DNA from: Prolixibacteraceae bacterium JC049
GTDB lineage: Bacteria; Bacteroidota; Bacteroidia; Bacteroidales; Prolixibacteraceae
NCBI GenBank assembly: GCA_023369685.1
Contig: SACZ01000005.1
Coordinates: 302,005 to 366,004 of the forward strand
Direction: 5' to 3'
DNA length: 64,000 bases
A program made the translations under genes and the position numbers. The notes beneath the pieces are model-generated. The model had not been told where the DNA came from, did not search any database, and saw nothing but the letters and a program-made list of their open reading frames with translations. Below, piece by piece: positions 55,110-63,980 of the stretch. Position 1 is the stretch's first letter, and the number at the start of each line of letters is the position of its first letter.

Positions 55110-56465
55110 TTAAAACTGAAAGAATAAACTGGCAATAAGGAAATAAATAAGCAATCCGATAATATCGTTCATTGTGGTGATAAATGGCCCTGTTGCTAAT
55201 GCAGGGTCAATCTTAAATCGATTTAAAATGAGCGGGATAAAAGTTCCAAATAGCGACGCAAATATCATCACTGCAAACAACGACAAACTTACGGCCCACG
55301 TGAGGTTTAAGCTTCCGCTGACAAAATAATTATATATGAATATGCATAAGGAAATTACAAATGCAGTAGAGAGTGCAATTAGCAGTTCTTTCAATAGTTT
55401 CTGCGAAATACTTTCAAAGTCGGGAATACCTGCAGCTAAACTTTGCACAACAATAGAAGACGATTGTACTCCCACATTTCCTGCCATCGCACCAATTAGC
55501 GGAATAAAGAAAGCTAACATAGGGATAATAGTTAATTCGTGCTCATGCGCTCCAATTACCTGCGCACCTAGAATACCTCCCAACAAACCAATAAACAGCC
55601 AAGGCAAGCGCACTCGTGTATGGTTCCAAACTTTATCGCTTGAATCTACATCACCGGCAATACCCGATACCATTTGGTAATCTTTCTCGGCCTCTTCACG
55701 CATTACATCAACTACATCATCGAAAGTAATTCGTCCTACCAGGCGTCCAATAGAGTCGACAACGGGAATAGCTACCAAGTCGTATTTTTCCATGACCAGA
55801 GCCACCTCTTCCTGATCGATATCTGTCTTTACCGATATCACATCATCATTGTAGATTTTGGCAATCTTAGTAGAAGTAGAATTTAAGATTAGCTTTTTCA
55901 ACGAAAGGATACCTTTCAGTTTCTGATCATCATCAACCACATATACGTAGTAAATTTCATCTACATCCTCCGATTGAGCGCCAATCTCCTTCAAGCAAGT
56001 TTGAACCGTCCAGTTTTCGTTTACCACCACCAGCTCTTTGGCCATCAAACCTCCGGCAGTATCCTCTTCGTAGTTCAACAGGTCGACAATATCACCGGCC
56101 TGCTCAACATCTTCGATATTGGCTAAAACCTTTTCCTGAAGCTCTTCTGGTAATTCACCGATTACGTCGGCAGCATCATCGGAATCCATGTTCTCGATGA
56201 ACTGACTGGCAATCATTTCGGGTGGAAGAACGGCTAAAAATCGAGTTCTATCATCATCAGGGATTTCTACTAAAACATCCGAAGCTTTATCGCCATCGAG
56301 CAAAAGGTAAATGTATTTGGCCTCTTCAATGGATAGATTATCCATTATCTCGGCAATATCGGCCGGGTGAAGCTCTTCAATTAATACTTGTACCTCGCTG
56401 TTCTTGTCGTTGGCAATTAACTCCTGAAGTGTCTGTAGATAATCTCTGGTTAACTCGAAATTCAT
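55110..56465 (-). CDS. mgtE: MgtE-family magnesium transporter
   Basis: This Mg2+ channel has cytosolic gating. In the 451-residue protein the N-terminal MgtE domain (about 1-130) is an acidic helical bundle (LIEELHPADIAEIMDNLS). Two CBS domains follow (about 135-255, with YVYVVDDDQKLKGILSLK). Five membrane helices with GGILGAQVIG and the pore-like MAGNVGVQSSSIVV come last, and the final helix carries the conserved GPFITTMNDIIGLLIYF. It starts 2 bases after rsmA, so it is co-transcribed. mgtE often follows rsmA in this phylum. Confidence 0.94.
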   Translation of the reverse strand: MNFELTRDYLQTLQELIANDKNSEVQVLIEELHPADIAEIMDNLSIEEAKYIYLLLDGDKASDVLVEIPDDDRTRFLAVLPPEMIASQFIENMDSDDAADVIGELPEELQEKVLANIEDVEQAGDIVDLLNYEEDTAGGLMAKELVVVNENWTVQTCLKEIGAQSEDVDEIYYVYVVDDDQKLKGILSLKKLILNSTSTKIAKIYNDDVISVKTDIDQEEVALVMEKYDLVAIPVVDSIGRLVGRITFDDVVDVMREEAEKDYQMVSGIAGDVDSSDKVWNHTRVRLPWLFIGLLGGILGAQVIGAHEHELTIIPMLAFFIPLIGAMAGNVGVQSSSIVVQSLAAGIPDFESISQKLLKELLIALSTAFVISLCIFIYNYFVSGSLNLTWAVSLSLFAVMIFASLFGTFIPLILNRFKIDPALATGPFITTMNDIIGLLIYFLIASLFFQF

Positions 56466-56467
56466 AG

Positions 56468-57250
56468 CTACTCTTTTAATTGTAATTCTACTTGCTGTGT
56501 AAGCTTAACAAATTCGGCAACGCTAAGTTGCTCTGGACGCAATGCTAATAATTCAGCATCAACAGCTTCTTTATCGTGCAACAACTGTTTCAATGAGTTT
56601 CGCATTGTTTTGCGGCGCTGATTGAATGCCATTTTAACAACACGGAAGAACAATCGTTCGTTGCATCCCAAGTCTTCGACATCATTTCGTGTTAAACGAA
56701 TTACTGCCGATTTCACTTTCGGAGGTGGAATAAATACATTCTCGTGAACAGTAAACAGATATTCCACTTTATAAAATGCTTGCAAAAACACACTTAAAAT
56801 TCCATACACTTTGCTTCCCGGAGGACTTGCAATACGGTCAGCTACCTCTTTCTGAATCATTCCAACCACTTCGTCAATACGATCGCGGTGATCCAATACC
56901 TTAAAGAATATCTGACTTGATATATTATATGGGAAATTACCTATAACAGTAAAATTCTTTTCGTCGAATTTATGCAACGGGTATCGTAAAAAATCACCAA
57001 ATACAATTCGATCTTTCAATTGAGGGTATTTCTCATGCAAATATTCAATCGATTCTTGATCTAAATCGATGGCCCATGTTTCATACTGGGCATTTTCCAA
57101 CAAATATTTAGTAAGAACTCCCATACCAGGGCCCACCTCTAGCACTTTTCTATCTCCTTCGGTCTGCAAACTATCCACAATTTTAAACGCTATGTTTTCA
57201 TCGTTTAAAAAGTGTTGTCCCAGGTGTTTCTTTGCCCTAACTTTACTCAT
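56468..57250 (-). CDS. rsmA: 16S rRNA dimethyladenosine transferase
   Basis: It dimethylates two adjacent adenines near the 3' end of 16S rRNA (KsgA). The 260-residue protein starts KKHLGQHFLNDENIA, a family signature. SAM motif I is VLEVGPGMGVLT, and the catalytic NFPYNISSQIF carries the NLPY-type motif with Phe in place of Leu. A C-terminal helical domain follows. It is the first gene of rsmA-mgtE, and its promoter abuts the divergent one at 57314-57329. Confidence 0.95.
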   Translation of the reverse strand: MSKVRAKKHLGQHFLNDENIAFKIVDSLQTEGDRKVLEVGPGMGVLTKYLLENAQYETWAIDLDQESIEYLHEKYPQLKDRIVFGDFLRYPLHKFDEKNFTVIGNFPYNISSQIFFKVLDHRDRIDEVVGMIQKEVADRIASPPGSKVYGILSVFLQAFYKVEYLFTVHENVFIPPPKVKSAVIRLTRNDVEDLGCNERLFFRVVKMAFNQRRKTMRNSLKQLLHDKEAVDAELLALRPEQLSVAEFVKLTQQVELQLKE

Positions 57251-57313
57251 ATCTCAGTGCATTAGCCCTCATTAAAAGAGGTAATTTTCAATAAAAATCA
57301 GAATGATTTAAAA

Positions 57314-57321
57314 CAAAAGTA
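57314..57321 (-). promoter_or_regulatory. -7 promoter box of rsmA-mgtE
   Basis: TACTTTTG on the minus strand is a perfect TAnnTTTG box 63 bases before rsmA. It directly abuts the + strand box. Confidence 0.5.
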
Positions 57322-57329
57322 TATTTTTG
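57322..57329 (+). promoter_or_regulatory. -7 promoter box of the 57439 operon
   Basis: TATTTTTG is a perfect TAnnTTTG box. The leader to the TTG start is about 105 bases and contains a TGCCGG/CCGGCA stem (57338-57359). Confidence 0.5.
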
Positions 57330-57438
57330 TGATACCCTGCCGGTATTATGCGGCCGGCAAATATAAACAAAATGAATACATTACAAGCACTACCCTTTAA
57401 ATTTAGTGCTTTTTCAGTAATAACAAAAAGAAAAGAAA

Positions 57439-58425
57439 TTGAAGAAAAAGATTCTTAACCTTTTTAAATATTTGTTCTTTTTCCTGATTGGGATAACCAT
57501 CTTCTGGTTCATATATAAAGATCAAAACATCGAAGAACTAAAATCAATTCTAAAAAACGATGTAGATTATAAGTGGATTTGGCTTTCACTTTTCCTTGGA
57601 TTACTTAGTCACATTAGTAGAACAATACGATGGGGATATCTCATTGAAACTTTAGGACACAAACCCCGATTCGCCAATTCTTTTTGCGCTGTAATGGTTG
57701 CATATTTCATGAATTTGGCTCTTCCTCGCATGGGAGAAATATCGCGTTGTGGAGTAATGTCTCGCTACGAAAATATCTCGTTTTCGAAATTAGTAGGAAC
57801 AGTGGTGGTAGAACGATTAATAGACATGGTTATGCTTCTGCTTTTTGTGCTTGTTATTATTGTAGCACAATTTGGGGAAGTATTGCGTTTGCTAAAAGAG
57901 AATCCATCATTCCAACAAGCATTAATAGATAAAGTGACATCACCTGTTGCAATCATCTCACTAGTGACAGTTGTTGCATTAGTATTTATCTTCAGAAAAG
58001 CTTTTAAGAATACTCCATTATACAAGAAAGCACATGGATTTTGGCTAAACCTTCTTGAAGGAATTCAAACCATTCGCAAAATGGAGAAAAAAGGTGCATT
58101 CATTTTTCACTCGGTATTTATCTGGGTAATGTACTACTTAATGCTTTATGTTGTGTTCTTCAGTTTCGATTTTACATCGCACCTGAGTGCAATAGCAGGA
58201 TTAACAACATTTGTAATTGCTGCTTTTGGAATGGTAGCCCCGGTACAAGGTGGAATTGGTGCCTGGCATTTTATGGCCACTAAAGCATTAGCCATTTACG
58301 GAGTTGCAGAACACAATGGTGAGATTTTCGCATTGGTCAACTGGTCATCAATGAATTTAATGATTCTATTCCTTGGATTGGTTGCTACAATGGCGTTACC
58401 ATTTTTAAACCGAAAAAAGATTTAA
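57439..58425 (+). CDS. Flippase-like UPF0104 / LPG-synthase-TM-type membrane protein
   Basis: The 328-residue inner-membrane protein has about eight helices. The family patterns are SHISRTIRWGYLIE, MVAYFMNLALPRMGEISRCG and the late FGMVAPVQGGIGAWHFMATKAL. The family groups with the membrane part of lysylphosphatidylglycerol synthase and lacks the synthase domain here, so it may move a lipid. The only start that fits is TTG at 57439, giving MKKKILNLFKYLFF with the basic lead expected before helix one. It precedes the permease gene by 6 bases. Confidence 0.85.
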   Translation: MKKKILNLFKYLFFFLIGITIFWFIYKDQNIEELKSILKNDVDYKWIWLSLFLGLLSHISRTIRWGYLIETLGHKPRFANSFCAVMVAYFMNLALPRMGEISRCGVMSRYENISFSKLVGTVVVERLIDMVMLLLFVLVIIVAQFGEVLRLLKENPSFQQALIDKVTSPVAIISLVTVVALVFIFRKAFKNTPLYKKAHGFWLNLLEGIQTIRKMEKKGAFIFHSVFIWVMYYLMLYVVFFSFDFTSHLSAIAGLTTFVIAAFGMVAPVQGGIGAWHFMATKALAIYGVAEHNGEIFALVNWSSMNLMILFLGLVATMALPFLNRKKI

Positions 58426-58431
58426 ACCCTT

Positions 58432-59685
58432 TTGAATACAGAATTATTCATAGCCAGAAAGCTATTCTTCTCGCGCAAAGAGAAAGCTAACCTTTCTTCT
58501 CGCATTCTTAAAATAGGTGTTGGAGGAGTAGCTTTTGGAATGATTGTTATGATTATTTCTGTAGCTGTATTTGCTGGTTTCAAAACCGAAATTAGAAATA
58601 AAGTAACAGGGTTCAGCTCGCATATTCAGCTGGTGAATTTCGACTCGAACAATAGTTTCGAATCGATTCCCGTTGAAAGTACTCCACCATTTTTAGAACA
58701 GGTAAAAGCGCTTCCTAATGTAAAACACATTCAGCAGTTCGCAACTAAACCAGGAATTCTTCAGACTAAAGAAGATTTTCACGGAATAGTTCTCAATGGT
58801 GCTGGTGCTGATTACGATTGGAAGTTTTTCAACAAACACATGGTTGAAGGCAAAATTCCATCTTTTACCAAAGAGAAAATCTCTAACGAAGTACTTATCT
58901 CAAAAAAGGTAGCTTCTTTGCTTCAACTGAAGTTAGGAGATAATGTGTTTGCCCATTTTCTCGATCAACGTTCGTCTCGTTCAATTCCTCGTAAGTTTAC
59001 CATTTCAGGTATTTACAATACTTCACTGGAGGAGTTCGACAAGACAATGGTTATTTGTGACATTCGCCAGGTACAACGTTTATACCGTTGGAAAGAAGAT
59101 CAAATTTCAGGCTTTGAAATCTATGTAAACGATTTTGATAAGATTGAAACCACATCGTGGGAAATCAGAAATATCACATCGAAGTTTTTTAAAGAGAATA
59201 GCACCGCATATCGAACTCAAAGCATCTTCCAGAAAAATCCACAGATATTTGGATGGTTATCGATGATTGATGTAAACATTTGGATTCTTCTTTCGTTGAT
59301 AACAGGAGTTGTTGGTATTAATATGATATCGGCATTACTGGTTTTAATTTTAGAAAAAACCAATTTCATTGGACTTTTAAAGTCGATTGGAGCACGAAAT
59401 ATTAGCATTAGAAAAGTATTCATCTATTTAGCTGCATTTCTAATTGGTCGTGGATTAATTTGGGGTAATATTCTGGGAATTGCTATTTGTCTGCTGCAAC
59501 AGCAGTTCAACCTAATTCCACTCGATCCGGAATTTTATTACCTGGAGACAGTTCCTATTTTAATTCCCCCAATGGCTATTGTAGCATTAAATGCTGCATG
59601 CATGTTTATTATTGTATTGATGCTAATTATTCCATCGCTTTACATTTCGAAGTTATCGCCAGAGAAGACACTACGATTCGACTAA
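58432..59685 (+). CDS. LolC/LolE-type ABC transporter permease (FtsX family)
   Basis: The 417-residue protein has an N-terminal helix after LFFSRKEKANLSSRILKIG. A periplasmic MacB-like domain (about 60-260) follows, then three C-terminal helices with the FtsX core LEKTNFIGLLKSIGARN. This is the layout of the lipoprotein-releasing LolC/E permeases, which in Bacteroidota often form a single LolCE-type subunit. No LolD ATPase gene is adjacent, so it must be encoded elsewhere. The start is TTG at 58432, and no in-frame ATG gives the family N-terminus. It follows the UPF0104 gene by 6 bases. Confidence 0.85.
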   Translation: MNTELFIARKLFFSRKEKANLSSRILKIGVGGVAFGMIVMIISVAVFAGFKTEIRNKVTGFSSHIQLVNFDSNNSFESIPVESTPPFLEQVKALPNVKHIQQFATKPGILQTKEDFHGIVLNGAGADYDWKFFNKHMVEGKIPSFTKEKISNEVLISKKVASLLQLKLGDNVFAHFLDQRSSRSIPRKFTISGIYNTSLEEFDKTMVICDIRQVQRLYRWKEDQISGFEIYVNDFDKIETTSWEIRNITSKFFKENSTAYRTQSIFQKNPQIFGWLSMIDVNIWILLSLITGVVGINMISALLVLILEKTNFIGLLKSIGARNISIRKVFIYLAAFLIGRGLIWGNILGIAICLLQQQFNLIPLDPEFYYLETVPILIPPMAIVALNAACMFIIVLMLIIPSLYISKLSPEKTLRFD

Positions 59686-59701
59686 AAGCAGAGGGGAAAG
59701 C

Positions 59702-60322
59702 ATGGAACAGATAATTGACAGAATAAAAGAGAGAATACTAAATAACAAACTTCCAGGATTAGCATCACATATTAAAATGGTGCCTCCCGATAGAGATTTA
59801 GATATTCTGCCAGAAGACTTCCATCGAGTTAGGCAAAGTGCTGTTTTATTTCTACTGCATCCGAATGAAAAAGGAGAACTTTCAACCTATTTTATTCAAC
59901 GCCCAAGCACTATGCGAAGTCATGCCGGTCAAATTGGATTTCCGGGTGGCAAATTCGAGCTATCCGATCCTTCATTTGAATATACTGCCATCAGAGAATG
60001 TAAAGAAGAAATTGGGATTCAACCGGGGTTAGTTCAAGTAATCGGGCGACTAACATCACTATACATTCCAGTAAGTCATTTTCTCATTCATCCGGTTGTT
60101 GCCACACTAAAGGCTGAGCCCAGCATTGAGCTAAGTAAAGATGAAGTAGCAGATTTCTTTCAAATACCTATTGCTGAATTCCTAAAAACAGAAAACAGAT
60201 CAACCAAGCAAATTGAAACAGTTACTGGCTCACTGGAAGTACCGTGTTTTAAAATTGACAACCGCATTATCTGGGGAGCAACAGCAATGATCATTTCAGA
60301 ATTTATCGACCTAATTAATTAA
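59702..60322 (+). CDS. Nudix hydrolase, CoA pyrophosphatase type
   Basis: It should cleave CoA or related nucleotide pyrophosphates. The 206-residue protein carries the CoA-pyrophosphatase lead motif RPSTMRSHAGQIGFPGG (residues 67-83). The Nudix core ends in RECKEEIGI (98-106). The first Nudix Glu is replaced by Asp, as in many NudL-type enzymes. It lies 16 bases after the permease gene and probably shares its transcript. Its end overlaps the convergent mltF by 12 bases. Confidence 0.88.
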   Translation: MEQIIDRIKERILNNKLPGLASHIKMVPPDRDLDILPEDFHRVRQSAVLFLLHPNEKGELSTYFIQRPSTMRSHAGQIGFPGGKFELSDPSFEYTAIRECKEEIGIQPGLVQVIGRLTSLYIPVSHFLIHPVVATLKAEPSIELSKDEVADFFQIPIAEFLKTENRSTKQIETVTGSLEVPCFKIDNRIIWGATAMIISEFIDLIN

Positions 60323-61744
60323 ATTCTGATAATGCTGATATCTATTCAGTATTTCAATCACATAATTATAAGGTTCCTCTCCACGACAATACCCCCATTT
60401 CACCACAGGATCTTTATAGTATTTAGAAGAAGATTTATTCAGTAAGAACTCATCTACATTCCCATCCCATAACTTTGGATTTTTGCCATATTTTCGGGCT
60501 AAACGTTGTGCATCTTTCACGTGACCTAGTCCGACATTATAAGCAGCAAGAACAAATTTCAAACGCACTTCTCTATCGGTAATTTCATTCGTAAACTGCT
60601 CATCTAACCAGTTCAGCATTTTCAATCCTACCAACAAGTTGGCTTTAGGAGTTTGAAAATCGGCAATATCAAAACGATCGGCAGTCTCTGGCATTACCTG
60701 CATTAAACCATATGCCCCAGCCCACGATTCTGCATCGGGCTTGAAACGCGATTCCTGGAATATCAATGCAGCAATCAATCGCCAGTCCCAACTGTATTTA
60801 TGGCTCATCTTTTTCACCAATAAGTCATAGGCCGACAATTTGCCACCATTGAAAGAGTGGTAATCGCTATCCATTCTCGGCTGAGCACGCTGTGCCTTAA
60901 AATACTTATTATACACCACAGCAAACCATGTGGTATTATGGTTCTCATCAATCCATTTATTCAATACATTTTCCCAGTCGGGGGAATTCTTTCTCACTGC
61001 CCAGCTCAGCTTCTGCTCAAAACTCACAGGAGTATTCACATCCAAATTAGGAAAGTAGCTTTGATTAACCTGTGCCACATGCTCATCGCCAACCGTATAG
61101 TCAATCTCTCCCGAGGCCACCAAAGCCATCAATCGCTCTACACCATAAATGGTATCTTCTTTAATATCGATAGGTTCTCCAATTTCATCAGATAGGTGCA
61201 ACAAACGAGTATAATAAGCAGTATTTTTCTGCACAACCACAGGCTTGTTAGCCAACTCTAATTGATTTCGGATTAGTTTTTTATTCAACTCTTCTGCTGA
61301 CATTTTCTCATAACCTTCTGGCTTTCGCTGTACCAAGACCTGCCGAGTTAATGTCAGAGGCTGCGTGAAATTAACTATCTCGTTTCGCTTCTTGGTTACT
61401 GTAAGGTTTTTAGCAACCAAGTCATATTTCCCACTCAATAAACCATCGAAAGTTTCCTTCAGATTATTGCTTACAATTAATTGCAACTCTAAATCCAGGT
61501 CCTTTGCCAGCTTGTTCAGCAATTCATACTGAAACCCCATTGGCTTACCTCGGTATACAAAATAGTTAGTCGAATTGTAGTCAATCACTACCTTAAGCAC
61601 TCCACTCTGCCTTATTTCAGCAAAGTCGCGCTTAACAGGTAACATCATTTCTTCAGTATCTTGCTTCACCTTTACTTTGCACGAAACCAGCAAAGTAGTA
61701 ACAAGAAAAAGCAAACACAAAAAGACATAGTTTTCCCGTTTCAT
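60311..61744 (-). CDS. mltF: Membrane-bound lytic murein transglycosylase F
   Basis: It cleaves peptidoglycan glycan strands to anhydro ends. The 477-residue lipoprotein has the signal MKRENYVFLCLLFLVTTLLVSC (Cys22). It has a periplasmic solute-binding-type regulatory domain (about 40-290, with GKPMGFQYELLNKLAKDL), then an SLT domain with catalytic Glu in FQESRFKPD near residue 330 and GLMQVMPETA. The frame is open to 61804, but ATG at 61744 gives the lipoprotein signal. Its 3' end overlaps the Nudix gene on the other strand. The lipobox is LLVSC. Confidence 0.92.
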   Translation of the reverse strand: MKRENYVFLCLLFLVTTLLVSCKVKVKQDTEEMMLPVKRDFAEIRQSGVLKVVIDYNSTNYFVYRGKPMGFQYELLNKLAKDLDLELQLIVSNNLKETFDGLLSGKYDLVAKNLTVTKKRNEIVNFTQPLTLTRQVLVQRKPEGYEKMSAEELNKKLIRNQLELANKPVVVQKNTAYYTRLLHLSDEIGEPIDIKEDTIYGVERLMALVASGEIDYTVGDEHVAQVNQSYFPNLDVNTPVSFEQKLSWAVRKNSPDWENVLNKWIDENHNTTWFAVVYNKYFKAQRAQPRMDSDYHSFNGGKLSAYDLLVKKMSHKYSWDWRLIAALIFQESRFKPDAESWAGAYGLMQVMPETADRFDIADFQTPKANLLVGLKMLNWLDEQFTNEITDREVRLKFVLAAYNVGLGHVKDAQRLARKYGKNPKLWDGNVDEFLLNKSSSKYYKDPVVKWGYCRGEEPYNYVIEILNRYQHYQNLIN

Positions 61745-61828
61745 GTGTTCATGTTTTTTTGACTTCCCACTATGGTCATTCTTCGACCACAAAAGCAAAA
61801 TCACGTCAATTCATTATATATAACAACG

Positions 61829-63763
61829 TTAATCGTAAAATGTCCAAGAAATACCTAAACGAAATGTTCTTTTGTTGATAGGATAGTGCAAAGCAGAGAA
61901 CTGATTCTTTCCAATAATACCACTTGCAGCGTTTTGCAGAATAAAGAACGCACGTGTTCTTTTTAATTTCAAATTCGCAAATAGATCAAATACCGGATAG
62001 TTTCCAATTTTTCTTTCATTCTGAATATGGAACATCCCTGTAGCTGGATCGAAAGCATCGCCATAGAACTCGGTAAAATAACGCGTATCCACACCTAGTT
62101 GTGTTTTCATCACCTTTGCCATACGGAATTTGATAAAGGTGCTTAAATACCCCTGGAATTGGGGTAATCGCAGGTAACTGTCATCCGAAACTTCTTGCAA
62201 TAAAAGCTTCGTTCTCATGTTAAAGAATCCCGAGAAAATATGTCCATTCAAATAGATTCCTGCCACCGAAAACTTTTTACTTGTTTGCTTTGGCAAAACT
62301 TTCTCATCATTATAAATATAGTTCGACAATAATGCATAGTTTCCTCCTAGCTCCAGTTTATCGCTAAACTTAAAATTGAAGTTAACATCCATTCTTTGCA
62401 TAAAATCGAAATCGTTATCCCACTGGTAATGGTTCGAACGGTAGAAGTTTTGGAAATAATCTGGTTTAATATTTCTAATTCTTACCGATCCGGTAAAACT
62501 AGCTGTATCATTAAACAATTTCACAGGCTTCGACAATGTTGCTTTCAAATCTGAATCGCCCGATTTGTATCCAACAACCCCAAACTTAGCCTGAGCATCC
62601 CATCTTAAAAATTTACTCTTCGAACTATATATTCTACCTCCAATAAAAGTATTGTTGTAGTTCTTTTTAATAAAAGTTTCTACCTCTTTATCCGGAACAT
62701 GAACTCCGATTAATTCATTCTCGATAAATGCTGATTTCCCAAACGTATATTTTCTATCTGGCGCTTCATATGCATTAATCTGAAAACGATTGGAGAATCG
62801 TCTGAAACGAACCGTATCTGCTGTTACATTCTGATTGCGGTAAACGTTAGGGTAAATTGATTTATCCTGAAATTTCCTTTTAGGAGTATCATCATTGTAC
62901 TCCCTGCGATTTCCACTAATCAACAATACATGTTCAAAACTTACGCGTGGAATAAATACTTCTTCCCCTTCTTCGTTCTCGACATATTTACCCAAACGAT
63001 AAAGATGGTCGTATTTCAATGTATTACTTACAATACGAGAATCTGCTCCAGAGTTTATTCTGAATGAAATATTCTCGGTTGCCGTATTGTCATTAATCAG
63101 ATTATCGTTAGCAATACCACCATTCTCTTGAGTAGATAGTTTGTTTGAAACAAAAGCCCAATGAGCTATGTATTGTTCTCCCAAGTAATTTCCACCCAAA
63201 TTAATCGATCTGTCTTTTGTCTCCTGATTGATATACTGTCCTTGTGACTTTAAAGTAAAGTAATCTAAAATCAGGTTCAGCTTATCCGTTACATTCTGAG
63301 TATGCAATACATTTAATCGAGTTTCACTCTTTGCATTCTTGTTTTCACTCTGACTGTAATCAAGTAAAGTAAATGGAACAGTTGTATTGAAATACCTGAA
63401 CTTATTGGGAGAGTTCACATAATTCTCGTAGTTCTTATAGAAATAAAAGCCCGATTCTGGCTCTCTCTTAAAGAAATTGTTCGATTGATATGCTAATCCC
63501 TGATTCCCCTGATATGTTGCTGTAATATCGTTTCTATATGCTGGATTATAATTCTGAAACTGCTCTAGCAATGTATCGAATTTAAACGGCTCTATTTCTC
63601 CATTCTTCAAATGCCAAGTTCGAATTACAACATCTATGGAGTCATTCCTATCTTTCGATTCCGATTTATCCTCCGAAGTTGCATCCAGTTCACTTTGAGC
63701 ATAGCTACTCAATTGCAGTGCTCCTAATAATATTGCTAATATGAAAAACCTGTGTATATACAT
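61829..63763 (-). CDS. Putative porin (Bacteroidota outer-membrane barrel)
   Basis: The 644-residue protein has a signal peptide (MYIHRFFILAILLGALQLSSYAQ). An acidic linker (ATSEDKSESKDRNDSIDV) follows, then FQNYNPAYRNDITATYQGNQG. The rest is beta-barrel ending in TFRLGISWTFYD. These match the large putative-porin family of Bacteroidota. A TTG nine bases upstream is also in frame, but it lies inside the -7 box, so ATG at 63763 is preferred. It is the first gene after the rRNA operon, on the same strand, behind a terminator. The solute is unknown. Confidence 0.82.
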   Translation of the reverse strand: MYIHRFFILAILLGALQLSSYAQSELDATSEDKSESKDRNDSIDVVIRTWHLKNGEIEPFKFDTLLEQFQNYNPAYRNDITATYQGNQGLAYQSNNFFKREPESGFYFYKNYENYVNSPNKFRYFNTTVPFTLLDYSQSENKNAKSETRLNVLHTQNVTDKLNLILDYFTLKSQGQYINQETKDRSINLGGNYLGEQYIAHWAFVSNKLSTQENGGIANDNLINDNTATENISFRINSGADSRIVSNTLKYDHLYRLGKYVENEEGEEVFIPRVSFEHVLLISGNRREYNDDTPKRKFQDKSIYPNVYRNQNVTADTVRFRRFSNRFQINAYEAPDRKYTFGKSAFIENELIGVHVPDKEVETFIKKNYNNTFIGGRIYSSKSKFLRWDAQAKFGVVGYKSGDSDLKATLSKPVKLFNDTASFTGSVRIRNIKPDYFQNFYRSNHYQWDNDFDFMQRMDVNFNFKFSDKLELGGNYALLSNYIYNDEKVLPKQTSKKFSVAGIYLNGHIFSGFFNMRTKLLLQEVSDDSYLRLPQFQGYLSTFIKFRMAKVMKTQLGVDTRYFTEFYGDAFDPATGMFHIQNERKIGNYPVFDLFANLKLKRTRAFFILQNAASGIIGKNQFSALHYPINKRTFRLGISWTFYD

Positions 63764-63769
63764 GACAGG

Positions 63770-63777
63770 CAAAGATA
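63770..63777 (-). promoter_or_regulatory. -7 promoter box just before the putative porin
   Basis: TATCTTTG on the minus strand is a perfect TAnnTTTG box that ends only 6 bases before the ATG, implying a leaderless or nearly leaderless message. Confidence 0.55.
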
Positions 63778-63830
63778 GTTAAATGTAAGACTCAATAAAG
63801 TGAAAAAATAATAAAGGAAGTATATAAAAC

Positions 63831-63865
63831 AAAAAAAGCTTCGACTCTGGATTGAATCGAAGCTT
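63831..63865 (-). terminator. Terminator of the rRNA operon
   Basis: A perfect 9-bp stem (63836-63844 with 63857-63865), extendable inward with mismatches, is followed on the minus strand by a run of seven T. Confidence 0.9.
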
Positions 63866-63871
63866 AGTAAA

Positions 63872-63980
63872 ATGGCGACGACCTACTCTCCCACATTTCT
63901 GCAGTACCATCGGCGCTAATGAGCTTAACTTCTCTGTTCGGGATGGGAAGAGGTGGAACCTCATTGCAATAGTCACCTAA
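63872..63980 (-). rRNA. rrf: 5S ribosomal RNA
   Basis: On the minus strand the sequence contains the conserved 5S core CCATCCCGAACAGAGAAG, then TTAAGCTC, GATGGTACTGC and GTGGGAGAGTAGGTCG. The ends GGTGAC (from about 63977) and GTCGCC (about 63872-63877) pair to close helix I. It is about 109 bases long. It is the last gene of an rRNA operon whose 23S and 16S genes lie beyond the right edge. Exact ends are uncertain by a few bases. Confidence 0.95.
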
